This document shows positions 7,149-16,395 of a stretch of 64,000 nt of DNA, piece by piece. The notes beneath the pieces are model-generated. The model saw only the letters and a program-made list of their open reading frames with translations, was not told the DNA's origin and did no database searches. The translations under genes were made by a program, and so were the position numbers. Origin of the DNA: an uncultured Collinsella sp. (GTDB taxonomy: Bacteria > Actinomycetota > Coriobacteriia > Coriobacteriales > Coriobacteriaceae); contig CABUPH010000005.1 in NCBI GenBank assembly GCA_902493375.1, positions 67,268 to 131,267 on the forward strand, given 5' to 3'. Each line of letters starts with the position of its first letter. Position 1 is the stretch's first letter.

Positions 7149-9701
7149 ATGAGACGAGTGGGAACACTTGGCTTGGTGGCAGCGCTTGCCGCTATCTTGG
7201 TATCGCCGCTGCCGGCGCACGCCGAAGACGCATCGGGTGCCGTTACCTACAATGCGGGAAATGGGTATTCCTTTGAGAAGCTCTCGCATCCTACGGTAGG
7301 AACGTCGCAGCCGGATGGCATCGTCGACTACCAGGGTAACGGTGCCGTTGCCGTTCCGGGCGCCGATGGTAATACGGCCAACAACGAAGGCGATCGCGGC
7401 CAGAGCTACACTTGGGCGGCTGCGAGCTATGGTGACTGGCTTTATGTGGGCACCTGCTATGCGGCGATGGGCAACACGCTGACGCTCATGAACAGCACGC
7501 TGGGCGATTCCTTTGATGTCGAAACCATGCGCCTGACGCTGGAGGCCATGTTTAACGGTACCTTCTTCTATGGACAGCAGAAGGAGGACGGCACGGCCGA
7601 CAAGGACAGCGGCGGCATCTTGGTCAAGATCAATACCAAGACCGGTGAGACCAAGCTGCTACTCTCTGAATCGCTCAACGGCGTCGCTCCTTTGTTCCGC
7701 AATGCCGTGAGCTATAAGGGTAAGCTCTATTTCTGCGGCAGCGTCAGGACCAATGACGGCAAAGGCGGCCTGCCTGCTGTATACGAGATCGATCCTAAGA
7801 CGGATGAGTACAAAGTTGTCTATCAGGGCCTTTCGAGCATGCAGGATTACGGTGCTGCCTACAAGCAGGGCATTTCTACCGGTATCCGCGGCATGTGCGT
7901 CCATGATGGCCAGCTCGTCATCAGTAATGTGGGTAAAGACGCGAACGGTAATTTTGTGTCGACAATCCTGACGTCGTCTGACCCCTCGAAGGGCCAGGAC
8001 AGCTTCACCGAGATTGCCAACTCGGAGACGCTGTTTGGCTATCCGGCGATTCGCTATCAGGACAGCATCTACGGCGGCGCCATTTGGGATATGGTCTCGT
8101 ACAATGGCCATCTCTATGCGACCATCTGCACCGGTACGCCCGAGAACGCTCCCGATGATAATTCCATGCAGTCGTTTGCCATGGTCCGTGGCGACAAGAA
8201 TGCCGACGGCAGCTATTCGTGGACTCCCATTGTCGGCGATCAGAAGACGGACGGTGCAAAGTACTGCTTTGGCATCGATCCTGCCCGTACCCGTTCTGGC
8301 GCTGCCAACCTCATCGTCTACAACGACTACCTCTATATCGGTGAATACAACGACGAGGAGATTGCCCTCGAGCGCATCCTGTTCAACAAATCCAACACCG
8401 AAGAGGGCGGCAAGAGCAGCATGGGTGGCGTTGACTGCTCGTTTGTGAATGCCAATCTTGAGCAGTCGGTTAACATCTATCGCATGGACAAGGACGAGAA
8501 CATGGAGCTCGTCGTTGGCGATCGCACCGACATGTTCCCCGAGGGCGGTATTTCCGGCCTGACTTCGGGCTTTGGCCGAAACGAGAACCAGTACATTTGG
8601 CGCATGCAGAAGTTCGACGGCAAGCTGTATATCGGTACCTTTGATACCGCGAGCCTGCTTGAGCCGATCGGCCAGTTCTCCAATGGCGACATTATCGATA
8701 TGACGCCCGAGGAGTGGGACTCTCAGGTTCAGCGCCTTAGGGACCTGCTCGATCACCTGCTCGACAAGAAATCGCCTGACGACCCCATCGTTCCCGTGAA
8801 CACGCTTGCGGACGATGATTCAAACGAGGCCGTCGAGGTCGATGATTCGAACGAAGCTGCTGAGGTTGATGATTCAAACAAGGCCGTCGATGTCGATGAC
8901 GAGAAGACCGAGGTTGCTAAGGGCTTTGGCGATCTGAGCGATGCGCTGGAGGATGCCGCGGGCGGTCTTTGCGATCAGGCCGCGACGATGTCCCAGGACT
9001 TTGAGGACGACGCCGCTTATGTCCAGAAGATCGATGGCGAGATCGCGTACTTCAAGTCCTTTGCCGACCAGTATCAGGACATGCTCGATAGCTATGAGAG
9101 CCTTAAGCAGCAGTACGAGGATGCCTATGGCACCGAGCTGCCGAGCGATATTCAGGATGCGCTCGATAAGCTGCTGAGCGAGGAGAACCTCAAGAAGTTG
9201 CAGAGTGTCCTTACGTGCATGTGTTACCTGCGCGATGCCGAGCGCGGCTTTGATATGTATGTGACCGAGGACGGCGTGAACTTTACGACGCTGACGACCA
9301 ATGGCTTTAACGATCCGTATAACCATGGTCTGCGCACCTTTGCGGTGACCAACCAGGGTCTGTGCCTTGGTACCGCCAACCCGTTCTATGGTTGCCAGGT
9401 CTGGATCCAGCGCAAGGAGAATTCGGAGAATCCGGTTGATCCCGGTACTCCGGATCCGACGGAACCCACCGATCCTTCGCAGCCGGGTGGCGGCGATCAG
9501 CCTGGCGGCAGCCAGACGGGTGGCAACGACCAGTCGAGCAGCACCACGACCACCGTCACGACGACCGCTAAGAAGACTCCGAAGGACGGCTCGCTGCCTC
9601 GCGCTGGCGACTCGACCCTCACGCTGGTCTTGGGATTGCTGGTTGCAGCTGCCGCAGTGCTTGGCATTGCTCTCGTCTTGCGCAAGCGTTCTCGTCGCTA
9701 G
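7149..9701 (+). CDS. Large cell-wall-anchored surface protein (sortase type)
   Basis: 850-residue exported protein. Residues 1-25 are a signal peptide (cut near AHA-ED). Residues ~30-520 contain repeated YNGHLYATIC / YNDYLYIGEY / FDGKLYIGTFD blocks that look like beta-propeller blades. Then come three acidic repeats built on DDSNEA (residues ~556-585), an alpha-helical stretch, a Pro/Thr linker (PTEPTDPSQPG) and a Ser/Thr-rich region. The end is a sorting signal: LPRAG, a hydrophobic helix and RKRSRR. LPRAG departs from canonical LPxTG at position 4, so the sortase class is uncertain. GGGGAGG precedes the ATG. No catalytic domain was recognised; a role in adhesion or glycan binding is a guess. 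Confidence 0.8.
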   Translation: MRRVGTLGLVAALAAILVSPLPAHAEDASGAVTYNAGNGYSFEKLSHPTVGTSQPDGIVDYQGNGAVAVPGADGNTANNEGDRGQSYTWAAASYGDWLYVGTCYAAMGNTLTLMNSTLGDSFDVETMRLTLEAMFNGTFFYGQQKEDGTADKDSGGILVKINTKTGETKLLLSESLNGVAPLFRNAVSYKGKLYFCGSVRTNDGKGGLPAVYEIDPKTDEYKVVYQGLSSMQDYGAAYKQGISTGIRGMCVHDGQLVISNVGKDANGNFVSTILTSSDPSKGQDSFTEIANSETLFGYPAIRYQDSIYGGAIWDMVSYNGHLYATICTGTPENAPDDNSMQSFAMVRGDKNADGSYSWTPIVGDQKTDGAKYCFGIDPARTRSGAANLIVYNDYLYIGEYNDEEIALERILFNKSNTEEGGKSSMGGVDCSFVNANLEQSVNIYRMDKDENMELVVGDRTDMFPEGGISGLTSGFGRNENQYIWRMQKFDGKLYIGTFDTASLLEPIGQFSNGDIIDMTPEEWDSQVQRLRDLLDHLLDKKSPDDPIVPVNTLADDDSNEAVEVDDSNEAAEVDDSNKAVDVDDEKTEVAKGFGDLSDALEDAAGGLCDQAATMSQDFEDDAAYVQKIDGEIAYFKSFADQYQDMLDSYESLKQQYEDAYGTELPSDIQDALDKLLSEENLKKLQSVLTCMCYLRDAERGFDMYVTEDGVNFTTLTTNGFNDPYNHGLRTFAVTNQGLCLGTANPFYGCQVWIQRKENSENPVDPGTPDPTEPTDPSQPGGGDQPGGSQTGGNDQSSSTTTTVTTTAKKTPKDGSLPRAGDSTLTLVLGLLVAAAAVLGIALVLRKRSRR

Positions 9702-10123
9702 GCTCGTCCGCGTAGCTCAATGTCCTGGATATCGTCGAAGTTGATGGCGATATCCCTGAGTTTGAGCAGCTTGAATGCGGGTAACGCTTCGTCGAGAATG
9801 CCCGTGCGGCTACGATAGCCGTACGTATCGTAATAGGTGACGCGCACCAAGTCGCCGCGTTTGAGGCCCTCGAGCTTTTGCGAAAGCTCGAGGGCTTTTT
9901 CTTCCGTGAGCTCACGTTTTTGCTCGACGGTGATTTCCTGCTTGCGCACGAGTTCGTAGTATCCCGTGAGGGCGGCAAAGGGCATAAACTGTGCGGCGCG
10001 GTTGGCGCGCACGGCACCGTTGGCAGTGAGGTTGGGGTCGGCTGCGCGGCGTCTGCCCTCGGGGTCCGCCAGGCGCTCGAAGGCGGTCGGCGGGCGCATG
10101 GGCTGTTGTTTGGGTTTAGGCAC
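9698..10123 (-). CDS. YolD-like protein
   Basis: 141-residue member of the YolD-like family, small proteins commonly encoded beside Y-family polymerases. The typical NRAAQFMPFAALTGYYELVR block is present (residues ~40-60), followed by a charged helix and a C-terminal beta domain (RGDLVRVTYYDTYGYRSRTG). GTG 10123 is chosen over the in-frame TTG at 10135 because GGAGG lies 5 bp upstream of it; this start overlaps the polymerase stop by 8 bp, indicating translational coupling. Its 3' end overlaps the convergent surface-protein gene by 4 bp. Molecular function is not established; a partner role in SOS polymerase control is inferred from context. Confidence 0.8.
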   Translation of the reverse strand: MPKPKQQPMRPPTAFERLADPEGRRRAADPNLTANGAVRANRAAQFMPFAALTGYYELVRKQEITVEQKRELTEEKALELSQKLEGLKRGDLVRVTYYDTYGYRSRTGILDEALPAFKLLKLRDIAINFDDIQDIELRGRA

Positions 10124-11621
10124 GGTGTCCTCCAACTTGATCGTTGCGCTCGCGCGCGGTGGCGCCGGCGGTAAAGCTTAATCCCTTGACGAGCGCGTTC
10201 TTGCCGTACTTGCCCTTTACGGCCAGGACGGCGCGCGCCAGGTCGCGCTCGCGCTCATCCGCCTCGATATCGCTGAACAGATCGATGGTGACAAATTCCT
10301 CAGGCATGAGGTTGCCAAAGCCCAAGTTGATGCGTTTGACCGGTCGTTTGGGATCGACAGTCTGCGCCCAGAGCTCATCGAAATAGCCCATGATCTTCTT
10401 AAACGAATTGGTGCGCTCGGGCAGCTTTCGCGAAGCGTTGGAGTGCGCAAAGAGTGCGGCATAGCCACCGCGCGGTTTGCCGCCATGCTCTCCCACAAAG
10501 ATGCCATCGATTGCCTGCGCCTCGCGCACCAGGCGGCGCCGTTCGTCATCGCGCTGGACGGGCTTGGGCGCACGGGGCGCGAGCCCGGGGCCGGCGGTTG
10601 CGGTGGGTTCGATACTCGACGTGCTCGAGCGTAGGTGTCCGCATCCGTCCACATATTGCGCTGTGCCGCTGGCGTCGAGGCGGCGTATGTCGGCTCGTTC
10701 GCTCGCATAACCCACAAAGAGCGAGATGCTGTCGCACACCACGTGCTTATCGATCAAGTCCAGCACGGCGTTGTCGACCATCTCGCGCAAGACGGTGTAG
10801 GCCTGTTCATAGGCATAGCCTTTCGAGAGCACCTGTCCTGTGGTAGTTGAGGTTGCCTGCGGGCGATAGGCTTGGATATCGGCGATAGTTGTCGGCTCGC
10901 GCCCGAAGGCGTGGTCGATGAGATATTCGGCATTGACGCCGAGCTCGTCGTAAAGCAGGTTTTCGTCGAGCGCGGCGACGCCCATCAGATCGTATACCCC
11001 GTACTTTTCGAGGCGGGCTGCCACGCCGGGGCCGATGCCCCAGATGTCGGTGATGGGACGATGGGGCCAGATCTCCTTGCGAAAGGTCTCGTCGTCGAGT
11101 ATGCCGATGCGGCTGGGTACGTGCTTGGCGGTAATGTCGAGCGCTACCTTGGCTTGGAATAGGTTGGGGCCGATGCCGACCGTCGCCGTGATGCCGGTGC
11201 GCGCAAGGACCTCATCGCGCAACATGCAGGCAAAGCCTTTGGCATTAGTGTGGTAGAGGTCTAGATAGGGCGTCACGTCGATAAAGCATTCGTCGATTGA
11301 ATAGACGTGAATGTCTTGCGGGCTCACGTATTCCAGATAGATGCCGTAGATTTGCGCCGACACTTCCATGTAATGCTGCATGCGCGGTACGGCCTTGATG
11401 TAGTCGATGCCGTCGGGAATCTCAAATAGGCGGCAGCGGTTGTGTATCCCGAGGTCCTTCATGGCCTGTGTGATGGCGAGGCAGATGGTCGTGCGCCCGC
11501 GCGATTCGTCGGCAACGACCAGACACGTAGTGATTGGGTCGAGCCCACGATCGACGCACTCGACGCTGGCATAAAACGTCTTGAGGTCGATGCAGATGTA
11601 GGTGTGCTGTTCGTGCGCCAT
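10116..11621 (-). CDS. Y-family DNA polymerase (UmuC/DinB type)
   Basis: Translesion DNA polymerase, 501 residues. The N-terminal catalytic palm starts YICIDLKTFYASVE (Asp12) and continues with the metal-site motif YSIDECFID (about residue 107); the helix-hairpin-helix region DIWGIGPGVAARLEKYG follows, then a little-finger domain. A tail of ~150 residues carries a basic linker with APKPVQRDDERRRLV. The length and tail match UmuC-like polymerases of Gram-positives rather than short DinB. A LexA box 30 bp upstream predicts SOS control. yolD is coupled downstream. Confidence 0.92.
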   Translation of the reverse strand: MAHEQHTYICIDLKTFYASVECVDRGLDPITTCLVVADESRGRTTICLAITQAMKDLGIHNRCRLFEIPDGIDYIKAVPRMQHYMEVSAQIYGIYLEYVSPQDIHVYSIDECFIDVTPYLDLYHTNAKGFACMLRDEVLARTGITATVGIGPNLFQAKVALDITAKHVPSRIGILDDETFRKEIWPHRPITDIWGIGPGVAARLEKYGVYDLMGVAALDENLLYDELGVNAEYLIDHAFGREPTTIADIQAYRPQATSTTTGQVLSKGYAYEQAYTVLREMVDNAVLDLIDKHVVCDSISLFVGYASERADIRRLDASGTAQYVDGCGHLRSSTSSIEPTATAGPGLAPRAPKPVQRDDERRRLVREAQAIDGIFVGEHGGKPRGGYAALFAHSNASRKLPERTNSFKKIMGYFDELWAQTVDPKRPVKRINLGFGNLMPEEFVTIDLFSDIEADERERDLARAVLAVKGKYGKNALVKGLSFTAGATARERNDQVGGHRA

Positions 11622-11651
11622 CCGAGCCTCCCATCAAACACATGTTCTTAT

Positions 11652-11665
11652 CGAATATCTGTTCG
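11652..11665 (-). promoter_or_regulatory. LexA (SOS) box
   Basis: CGAAT-ATCT-GTTCG matches the Gram-positive LexA consensus CGAAC-N4-GTTCG with one mismatch. It lies 30 bp upstream of the polymerase start, in the right place to repress the polymerase-yolD operon. Confidence 0.8.
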
Positions 11666-11694
11666 ATAATACCCGCTCATCCGGACATCGTCAA

Positions 11695-11730
11695 AACCTG
11701 CCAAAAAGGGACTGGTTTGTTTTGGTAGGT
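11695..11730 (+). repeat. Dispersed GGGACAGGTT-type repeat, copy 1
   Basis: About 36 bp: ends AACCTGCCAAAA and TTTTGGTAGGT are inverted copies of each other, around the core AGGGACTGGTTTG. Related copies occur at 12384, 12428 (inverted) and 58282. Confidence 0.7.
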
Positions 11731-11857
11731 ATGGTCGTGCGGCCGCATCGGGTTTTTAACGCAGCTCTAAAGAGTGCGAAACAGCCCGGAAAACCTCGCT
11801 TCGTAGCATGGGCCTAACGATTGATACCGCCTATATGCACGGAAGGTTGTGGAAAAG

Positions 11858-12382
11858 ATGGTCAATTATGGGTTTGGTATGCCGACGCGCCTTGTTGCGG
11901 ATGGAGACGTGGCTCGCTGGTGCGGACGATTGGTCGCTCACTACGGTGGCACCAAGGCGCTGGTCGTGCTGGGCGGAGACAAGCATACACGCGATGAGCT
12001 TGTCTCGGCGGCACTTGGCTCGCTTGATCGAGCCCTACTCGAGCGTGTGCTTTTCCGCTGCGGATCGGTTGAGGGCGACGGGGGAGACGAGCTGGTCGAC
12101 GAAGCCGTGGCCCTGGCGACCGACGAAGGCGTGGACTTTGTCCTGGCGATTGGCGATGCCGATACTGCTGGCTTTGCGCGCGAGCTCGCGCGGCGCATGG
12201 CGGCGCTCGACGCCGGCGAAGACGGCTTTGTGCCTTATGGATGCATTGTCTCGGAGGGCAAGGTACCTGCTGTCGTGGGAGCCGGCGAGGTGCCCGTTTT
12301 TGCCATCATTGCGCCCGAACTGCTGGAGGGCATCGGGTCTCCTCTGCGCGAGCTGCTCGGCAGTGTGTGCGCCGCGGCCTAA
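11858..12382 (+). pseudogene. Truncated iron-containing alcohol dehydrogenase-like protein
   Basis: 174 residues that match only the N-terminal nucleotide-binding half of iron-containing alcohol dehydrogenases: start NYGFGMPTRLV, then ALVVLGGDKHTRDEL, FVLAIGDADTAGFARELARR and PYGCIVSEGK. In intact enzymes the equivalent of FVLAIGDADTAG reads as a GGGS-type loop, and a C-terminal helical domain with three His and one Asp binds iron; here the loop is changed and the whole metal domain is missing. It therefore cannot be a normal dehydrogenase; it is a decayed gene or a repurposed Rossmann protein. The frame is undamaged and codon use is normal. GTG 11849 is an alternative start. Repeat copies lie on both sides. 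Confidence 0.6.
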
Positions 12383-12383
12383 T

Positions 12384-12418
12384 ATCTGCCATAAAGGGAT
12401 GGGTTGTTTTTGGTTGGT
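12384..12418 (+). repeat. Dispersed GGGACAGGTT-type repeat, copy 2
   Basis: TCTGCCATAAAGGGATGGG...TTTTTGGTTGGT, a diverged copy of the 11695 repeat, starting 2 bp after the stop of the truncated dehydrogenase gene. Confidence 0.6.
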
Positions 12419-12427
12419 AAAGCGTTT

Positions 12428-12464
12428 AACCTGCCAAAATAAACCTGTCCCTTTTTGGTCGGTT
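12428..12464 (-). repeat. Dispersed GGGACAGGTT-type repeat, copy 3 (inverted)
   Basis: Read on the minus strand: ACCGACCAAAAAGGGACAG followed by GTTTATTTTGGCAGGTT. It is inverted relative to copy 2, with 9 bp between them, so the pair could form a larger hairpin upstream of pgi. Confidence 0.7.
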
Positions 12465-12581
12465 GCCGTTTGGGGGCCGATTGGCAACGCTCGCTGATTA
12501 TAGTCTTGACCTGCGCTAGAATAGTGGCATCTGAATGTCCGGGCGCATGGAGGCGTGCGCCCGTATGCTGAGGAGGACTCT

Positions 12582-14276
12582 ATGGCAACTGTTGCCGCAC
12601 CTATCGATGCTACGTCGACTGCCGCTTGGAAGGCGCTCGAGGCTCATCAGGAGAAGCTCGAGGCTGAAGGTATCGACCTCAAGGCCTGGTTCGCCGCTGA
12701 TGCCGAACGCGTGAACAAGCTGAGCTTTGACGCCGGTGACCTGCACTTCGATCTGTCCAAGAACCTGGTGACCGATGAGACCGTCAAGCTGCTGTGCGAT
12801 CTTGCCCGCGAGGTGAAGCTCGAGGAGCGCCGCGACGCCATGTTCTCCGGCGAGCACATCAACACCACCGAGGACCGCGCCGTCCTGCACACCGCGCTGC
12901 GCCGCCCGGCAAGCGAGAAGGGCCAGCTCATCGTTGACGGCCAGGATGTCGTCGCCGACGTGCACGAGGTCCTCGACCGCATGTACGCTTTTGCCGAGCG
13001 TGTGCGCTCCGGTGAGTGGAAGGGCGTTACCGGCAAGAAGATCGAGCATCTGGTGTCTATCGGCATCGGCGGCTCCGATCTGGGCCCGGTCATGGCTTAC
13101 GAGGCCCTGCGTCCCTATGCCGATGCCGGTATCGACTGCCGCTATATCTCCAACATCGACCCCAACGATCAGGCAGAGAAGCTCAAGGGCCTCGATCCCG
13201 AGACCACGCTCGTGATCATCGTGTCCAAGACCTTCACCACGCTCGAGACCCTCACCAACGCCCGCGAGGTCAAGACCTGGATGCTCGAGCAGCTCAAGGC
13301 TCAGGGCGCCATCGACGGTTCCGATGAGCAGAACGCCGACGCCGTTGCCAAACACTTCGTCGCCGTTTCCACTGCACTCGAGAAGGTCGAGGCCTTCGGT
13401 ATCGACCCCGCCAACGCCTTCGGCTTCTGGAACTGGGTCGGCGGCCGTTATTCCGTTGACTCCGCCGTGGGCCTGTCGCTGATCGTCGTGCTCGGCCCCG
13501 AGCGCTTCCAGCAGTTCCTCGAGGGCTTCCACGCTATCGACGAGTACTTCTGCAACACTCCGCTCGAGAACAACGCCGTCGCGCTGATGGGTCTGCTCAA
13601 CGTCTGGTACGTCAACTTCTTCGGCTCCAAGAGCCACGCCGTGCTTCCGTACTGTCAGTACCTGCACCGTTTCCCGGCCTACCTGCAGCAGCTCACCATG
13701 GAGTCCAACGGCAAGCACGTCCGCTGGGACGGCAGCGCTGTGACCTCCGACACCGGTGAGATCTTCTGGGGCGAGCCCGGCACCAACGGCCAGCATGCCT
13801 TCTACCAGCTGCTGCACCAGGGCACCGTGGTGGTTCCGGCCGATTTCATCGCCTTCGCCAATACCGCCAACCCTGCGACCGACAGCGGTCAGGACGTGCA
13901 CGAGCTGTTCCTGGGCAACTTCCTGGCCCAGACCAAGGCGCTCGCCTTTGGCAAGACGGCCGACGAGGTTCGTGCCGAGGGCACGCCCGAGCAGATCGTC
14001 CCAGCCCGTTGCTTTGAGGGCAACCGTCCGACGACCTCGATCTTCGGCGACACGCTGACCCCGTTCGCACTCGGCGAGCTCATCGCCCTGTACGAGCACA
14101 TCACGTTTGTCGAGGGCACGGTCTGGGGCATTGACTCCTACGACCAGTGGGGCGTTGAGCTGGGCAAGCAGCTTGCCAAGCAGATCACCCCGGCCTTCCA
14201 CGATGACGCCGCCAAGGCCGAGCAGGACGCTTCGACCCAGGCGCTTATCGAGTTCTACCGCGCTCACCGCAAGTAG
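12582..14276 (+). CDS. pgi: Glucose-6-phosphate isomerase
   Basis: Interconverts glucose-6-phosphate and fructose-6-phosphate in glycolysis. 564 residues, the long form of the PGI family. The sugar-phosphate site [17 protein letters not shown] (residues ~163-180), SKTFTTLET (~215) and the signature [18 protein letters not shown] (~283) are intact, as is the C-terminal [14 protein letters not shown] containing the catalytic Lys. AGGAGGA directly precedes ATG 12582. Its last 30 bp plus the next T form one copy of a perfect repeat that recurs at 17749, making this 3' end a probable integration site; the coding sequence itself stays whole. Confidence 0.97.
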   Translation: MATVAAPIDATSTAAWKALEAHQEKLEAEGIDLKAWFAADAERVNKLSFDAGDLHFDLSKNLVTDETVKLLCDLAREVKLEERRDAMFSGEHINTTEDRAVLHTALRRPASEKGQLIVDGQDVVADVHEVLDRMYAFAERVRSGEWKGVTGKKIEHLVSIGIGGSDLGPVMAYEALRPYADAGIDCRYISNIDPNDQAEKLKGLDPETTLVIIVSKTFTTLETLTNAREVKTWMLEQLKAQGAIDGSDEQNADAVAKHFVAVSTALEKVEAFGIDPANAFGFWNWVGGRYSVDSAVGLSLIVVLGPERFQQFLEGFHAIDEYFCNTPLENNAVALMGLLNVWYVNFFGSKSHAVLPYCQYLHRFPAYLQQLTMESNGKHVRWDGSAVTSDTGEIFWGEPGTNGQHAFYQLLHQGTVVVPADFIAFANTANPATDSGQDVHELFLGNFLAQTKALAFGKTADEVRAEGTPEQIVPARCFEGNRPTTSIFGDTLTPFALGELIALYEHITFVEGTVWGIDSYDQWGVELGKQLAKQITPAFHDDAAKAEQDASTQALIEFYRAHRK

Positions 14277-14277
14277 T
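14247..14277 (+). repeat. Direct repeat at pgi 3' end (candidate attachment site, left)
   Basis: 31 bp that end the pgi gene, stop codon included, and recur without mismatch at 17749-17779. Exact duplication of a gene's 3' end at both sides of a foreign segment is the usual mark of site-specific integration. Confidence 0.75.
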
Positions 14278-14308
14278 CGCTGCTGTTAACGCATCGCGCC
14301 TTATAGTC

Positions 14309-14344
14309 AGGGGCCCGTATCCTATCGGATGCGGGCCCCTTTGC
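14309..14344 (+). terminator. Terminator after pgi
   Basis: GGGGCCCGTATCC (14310-14322) pairs with GGATGCGGGCCCC (14326-14339), one G-U pair, followed by TTT. A closely similar hairpin follows the second attachment repeat at 17801. Confidence 0.85.
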
Positions 14345-14417
14345 TTTGCCGTGGTCCCGGGGCGCACGGCCTTTGTGGAACATCGCCGGGGCGCCGCGCG
14401 CTGCGAGAACCCTGCGC

Positions 14418-15722
14418 CTAGATCTCGGCTTCCACATGGCCTCGCTGCGCCTCGGGCAGCTCCCCGTAGAGCGGATGGTCTTCGAGCCTAAAGCGCTCGA
14501 CCTGTTCGGGAGTGCGACCGCGTACAAAGAGCCATGAGCGATCGATCGGCGTCGCCATGAGCGTGCTAGGCAGCGCGTCGGCGCGGTCGGAAAACACCCG
14601 GGCACTCTCGGGATCCTGGAACGCCAGCACCAGATGCGTGTCGCAGTTGCCCATGATGGAGCGTGCGCGTGCCTCGCCATAGAGCGCATCGAGCTGGTTG
14701 GTCGACTGCAGCAGTAGCGTTGCCCAGATGTTGCGGCTTCGGATAATCGAGAGCACGTTGTCGATCTGGGGGATCTGCAGATTTGCGAAGTCATCGAGCA
14801 TAAAGCGCACGGGCACGGGCAGGCTGCCGTCGGGCTGCCTATCGGCTTCACGAATGAGGCCCATAAACGCCTGCGAAATAAAGAGGCCGGTCAGCGGATC
14901 GAGATTGCGGTCAATATCGCTCACGGTTACAAACAGGGCGCAGGGGGTGTGTCCCATGGAAGCGAAGTCCACCTGATGGCACTCACGATAGAGCTGTGCC
15001 GCACCGTCGAATCCCAGACACATGACCTTTTCGGCAAGGATGCCGACGATGCTCGCGTGCATGCGCTCGGCATTTTGCGTAATGGCGTAGCGCCGCCATA
15101 GCGAGAGAGCATAGCTTTGGGGGTCGGTCGTGATCAGGTCGTCAAACAATCGACCCGTGGCACCGTCCTGCAGGTGCTCGATCAGCTTGATGACCGAGCT
15201 GATCGTCTGCTCGTCGGCGGGTAGCTGTTCGGTGGCGTAGGCGATAAGACACGACAGCAGGTTTGCCGCCGCATGATCCCAAAAAGGCTGGTTGTTGTCC
15301 TCGATGGGGCAGATGGCCTTTGCCACCGAGAGGATGTCCTGCTGGTTGGGCCTGCCGTCCGCCTTGCGGCGAATGTGCCTTAGGGGGTTGTAGCCGCAGC
15401 GCTCGATGTCGGGCGCAAGGGCCGGGACGGTGTTGAGGTCGGCGAAGTTGAGACATTGCACGCGGTAACCGTGGGCTGCCAGCACGGGTCCCACTTCGCG
15501 ACAGAGCGTGCCTTTGGTGTCGAGCACGATGTAGCTTGCGTTCATTTGCAGCAGGTTGGGCTTGAGGACGTTTCGGGTCTTGCCGGCTCCCGAGGGGCCG
15601 ATCACAAGTGCGTTGTTGTTGAGTCCCGTTTGGCGGGTGTCGCAGGAAAGCGTTCGATCTTTGGCGAGGATGGTGGACGATGCGGACTCAGATGCGGCGA
15701 GGCGGCTGGCGAGGTTAGACAT
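14418..15722 (-). CDS. VirD4/TraG-type coupling ATPase, soluble form
   Basis: Type IV secretion coupling protein-like ATPase, which in conjugation hands the relaxase-DNA complex to the channel. 434 residues: Walker A GPSGAGKTR (residues 42-50), Walker B region VRFMLDDFANLQIPQ, and the VirD4 motif LLLQSTNQLDALYG. The usual two N-terminal membrane helices are absent, so the protein looks soluble or works with a separate anchor. GGAGG precedes ATG 15722; the start overlaps the clpP-like stop by 8 bp, indicating translational coupling. It is the last gene of the element's minus-strand operon. Confidence 0.8.
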   Translation of the reverse strand: MSNLASRLAASESASSTILAKDRTLSCDTRQTGLNNNALVIGPSGAGKTRNVLKPNLLQMNASYIVLDTKGTLCREVGPVLAAHGYRVQCLNFADLNTVPALAPDIERCGYNPLRHIRRKADGRPNQQDILSVAKAICPIEDNNQPFWDHAAANLLSCLIAYATEQLPADEQTISSVIKLIEHLQDGATGRLFDDLITTDPQSYALSLWRRYAITQNAERMHASIVGILAEKVMCLGFDGAAQLYRECHQVDFASMGHTPCALFVTVSDIDRNLDPLTGLFISQAFMGLIREADRQPDGSLPVPVRFMLDDFANLQIPQIDNVLSIIRSRNIWATLLLQSTNQLDALYGEARARSIMGNCDTHLVLAFQDPESARVFSDRADALPSTLMATPIDRSWLFVRGRTPEQVERFRLEDHPLYGELPEAQRGHVEAEI

Positions 15723-16332
15723 GGGCGACCTCCTTGGTGGTCGAGAGGATTTCGTGGGCAAAGCCGAGCTCGACGGCGCGCTCGGCCGAAAGGTAGGTGT
15801 CTTTTGCAGTGAGGGACTGGATGCGCTTGGGCGTGAGGCCGCTGCGGTCCGAGAGGATTTGCGTGAGGGTCTTGCGGGTCTGCATGAGACGCCGGCTGGT
15901 TTCCTGCAGCGCAAGTGCCGAGCCGCCTGCCCCCTGGGGGATCAGCGGGTCGTGAATCATGAGCTCTGCATGGGGCGCCATACGGCGATCGTCGCCGCCC
16001 ATAAAGATCACGGCGCCCATGGACGCGGCGAATTCCAGACAGACGGTGCGGATGGGGCACGATGCGAGGCGCATGGCGTCATAGATCGCAAGACCCGATC
16101 GCACGCTTCCGCCGGCGCTGGCGACAAATATGGTGATGGAACGGCTGGGGTCGGTGGCATCGAGCAGGCGGATCTGCTGGCATAGGTCGTGGGCCATCGG
16201 GGTTTCGATGTTTCCCATGACGGAGAGCTCGCGACGGGCGAGCATCTCATCGTAAATGCTGGTGAGCGTGATACCTCGGGCGGATTCACGCATGGTGAGG
16301 GGGCTGATGATGGGGGAATGATTGGTGTCCAT
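15715..16332 (-). CDS. ClpP-family serine protease (element-borne)
   Basis: 205-residue ClpP-like peptidase. The catalytic triad appears intact: Ser104 in AASMGA, His127 in MIHDP and Asp178 in AKDTYLSAE. The oxyanion-loop SAGGSVRSGLAIYD is also conserved. It differs from housekeeping ClpP in its long N-terminus (~30 residues before the first ClpP strand) and in lying between an unknown gene and a coupling ATPase rather than near clpX. A role in processing or turnover of transfer proteins is possible but unproven. The start at 16332 follows AAAGGAG. Confidence 0.85.
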   Translation of the reverse strand: MDTNHSPIISPLTMRESARGITLTSIYDEMLARRELSVMGNIETPMAHDLCQQIRLLDATDPSRSITIFVASAGGSVRSGLAIYDAMRLASCPIRTVCLEFAASMGAVIFMGGDDRRMAPHAELMIHDPLIPQGAGGSALALQETSRRLMQTRKTLTQILSDRSGLTPKRIQSLTAKDTYLSAERAVELGFAHEILSTTKEVAHV

Positions 16333-16395
16333 GAGGACTCCTTTCTGTTGGTGGTGTTGTGGAATAGAGTCGCTGCCCGCGGAGGGGCTGGCGGG

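Noticed and set aside
8805..8900. Repeats in the surface-protein gene as a possible array
   Set aside because: In-frame DDSNEA-type amino-acid repeats, not spacer-separated.
12516..14267. 583-residue minus-strand frame opposite pgi
   Set aside because: Antisense shadow of a highly conserved gene; no start signal or recognisable domain.
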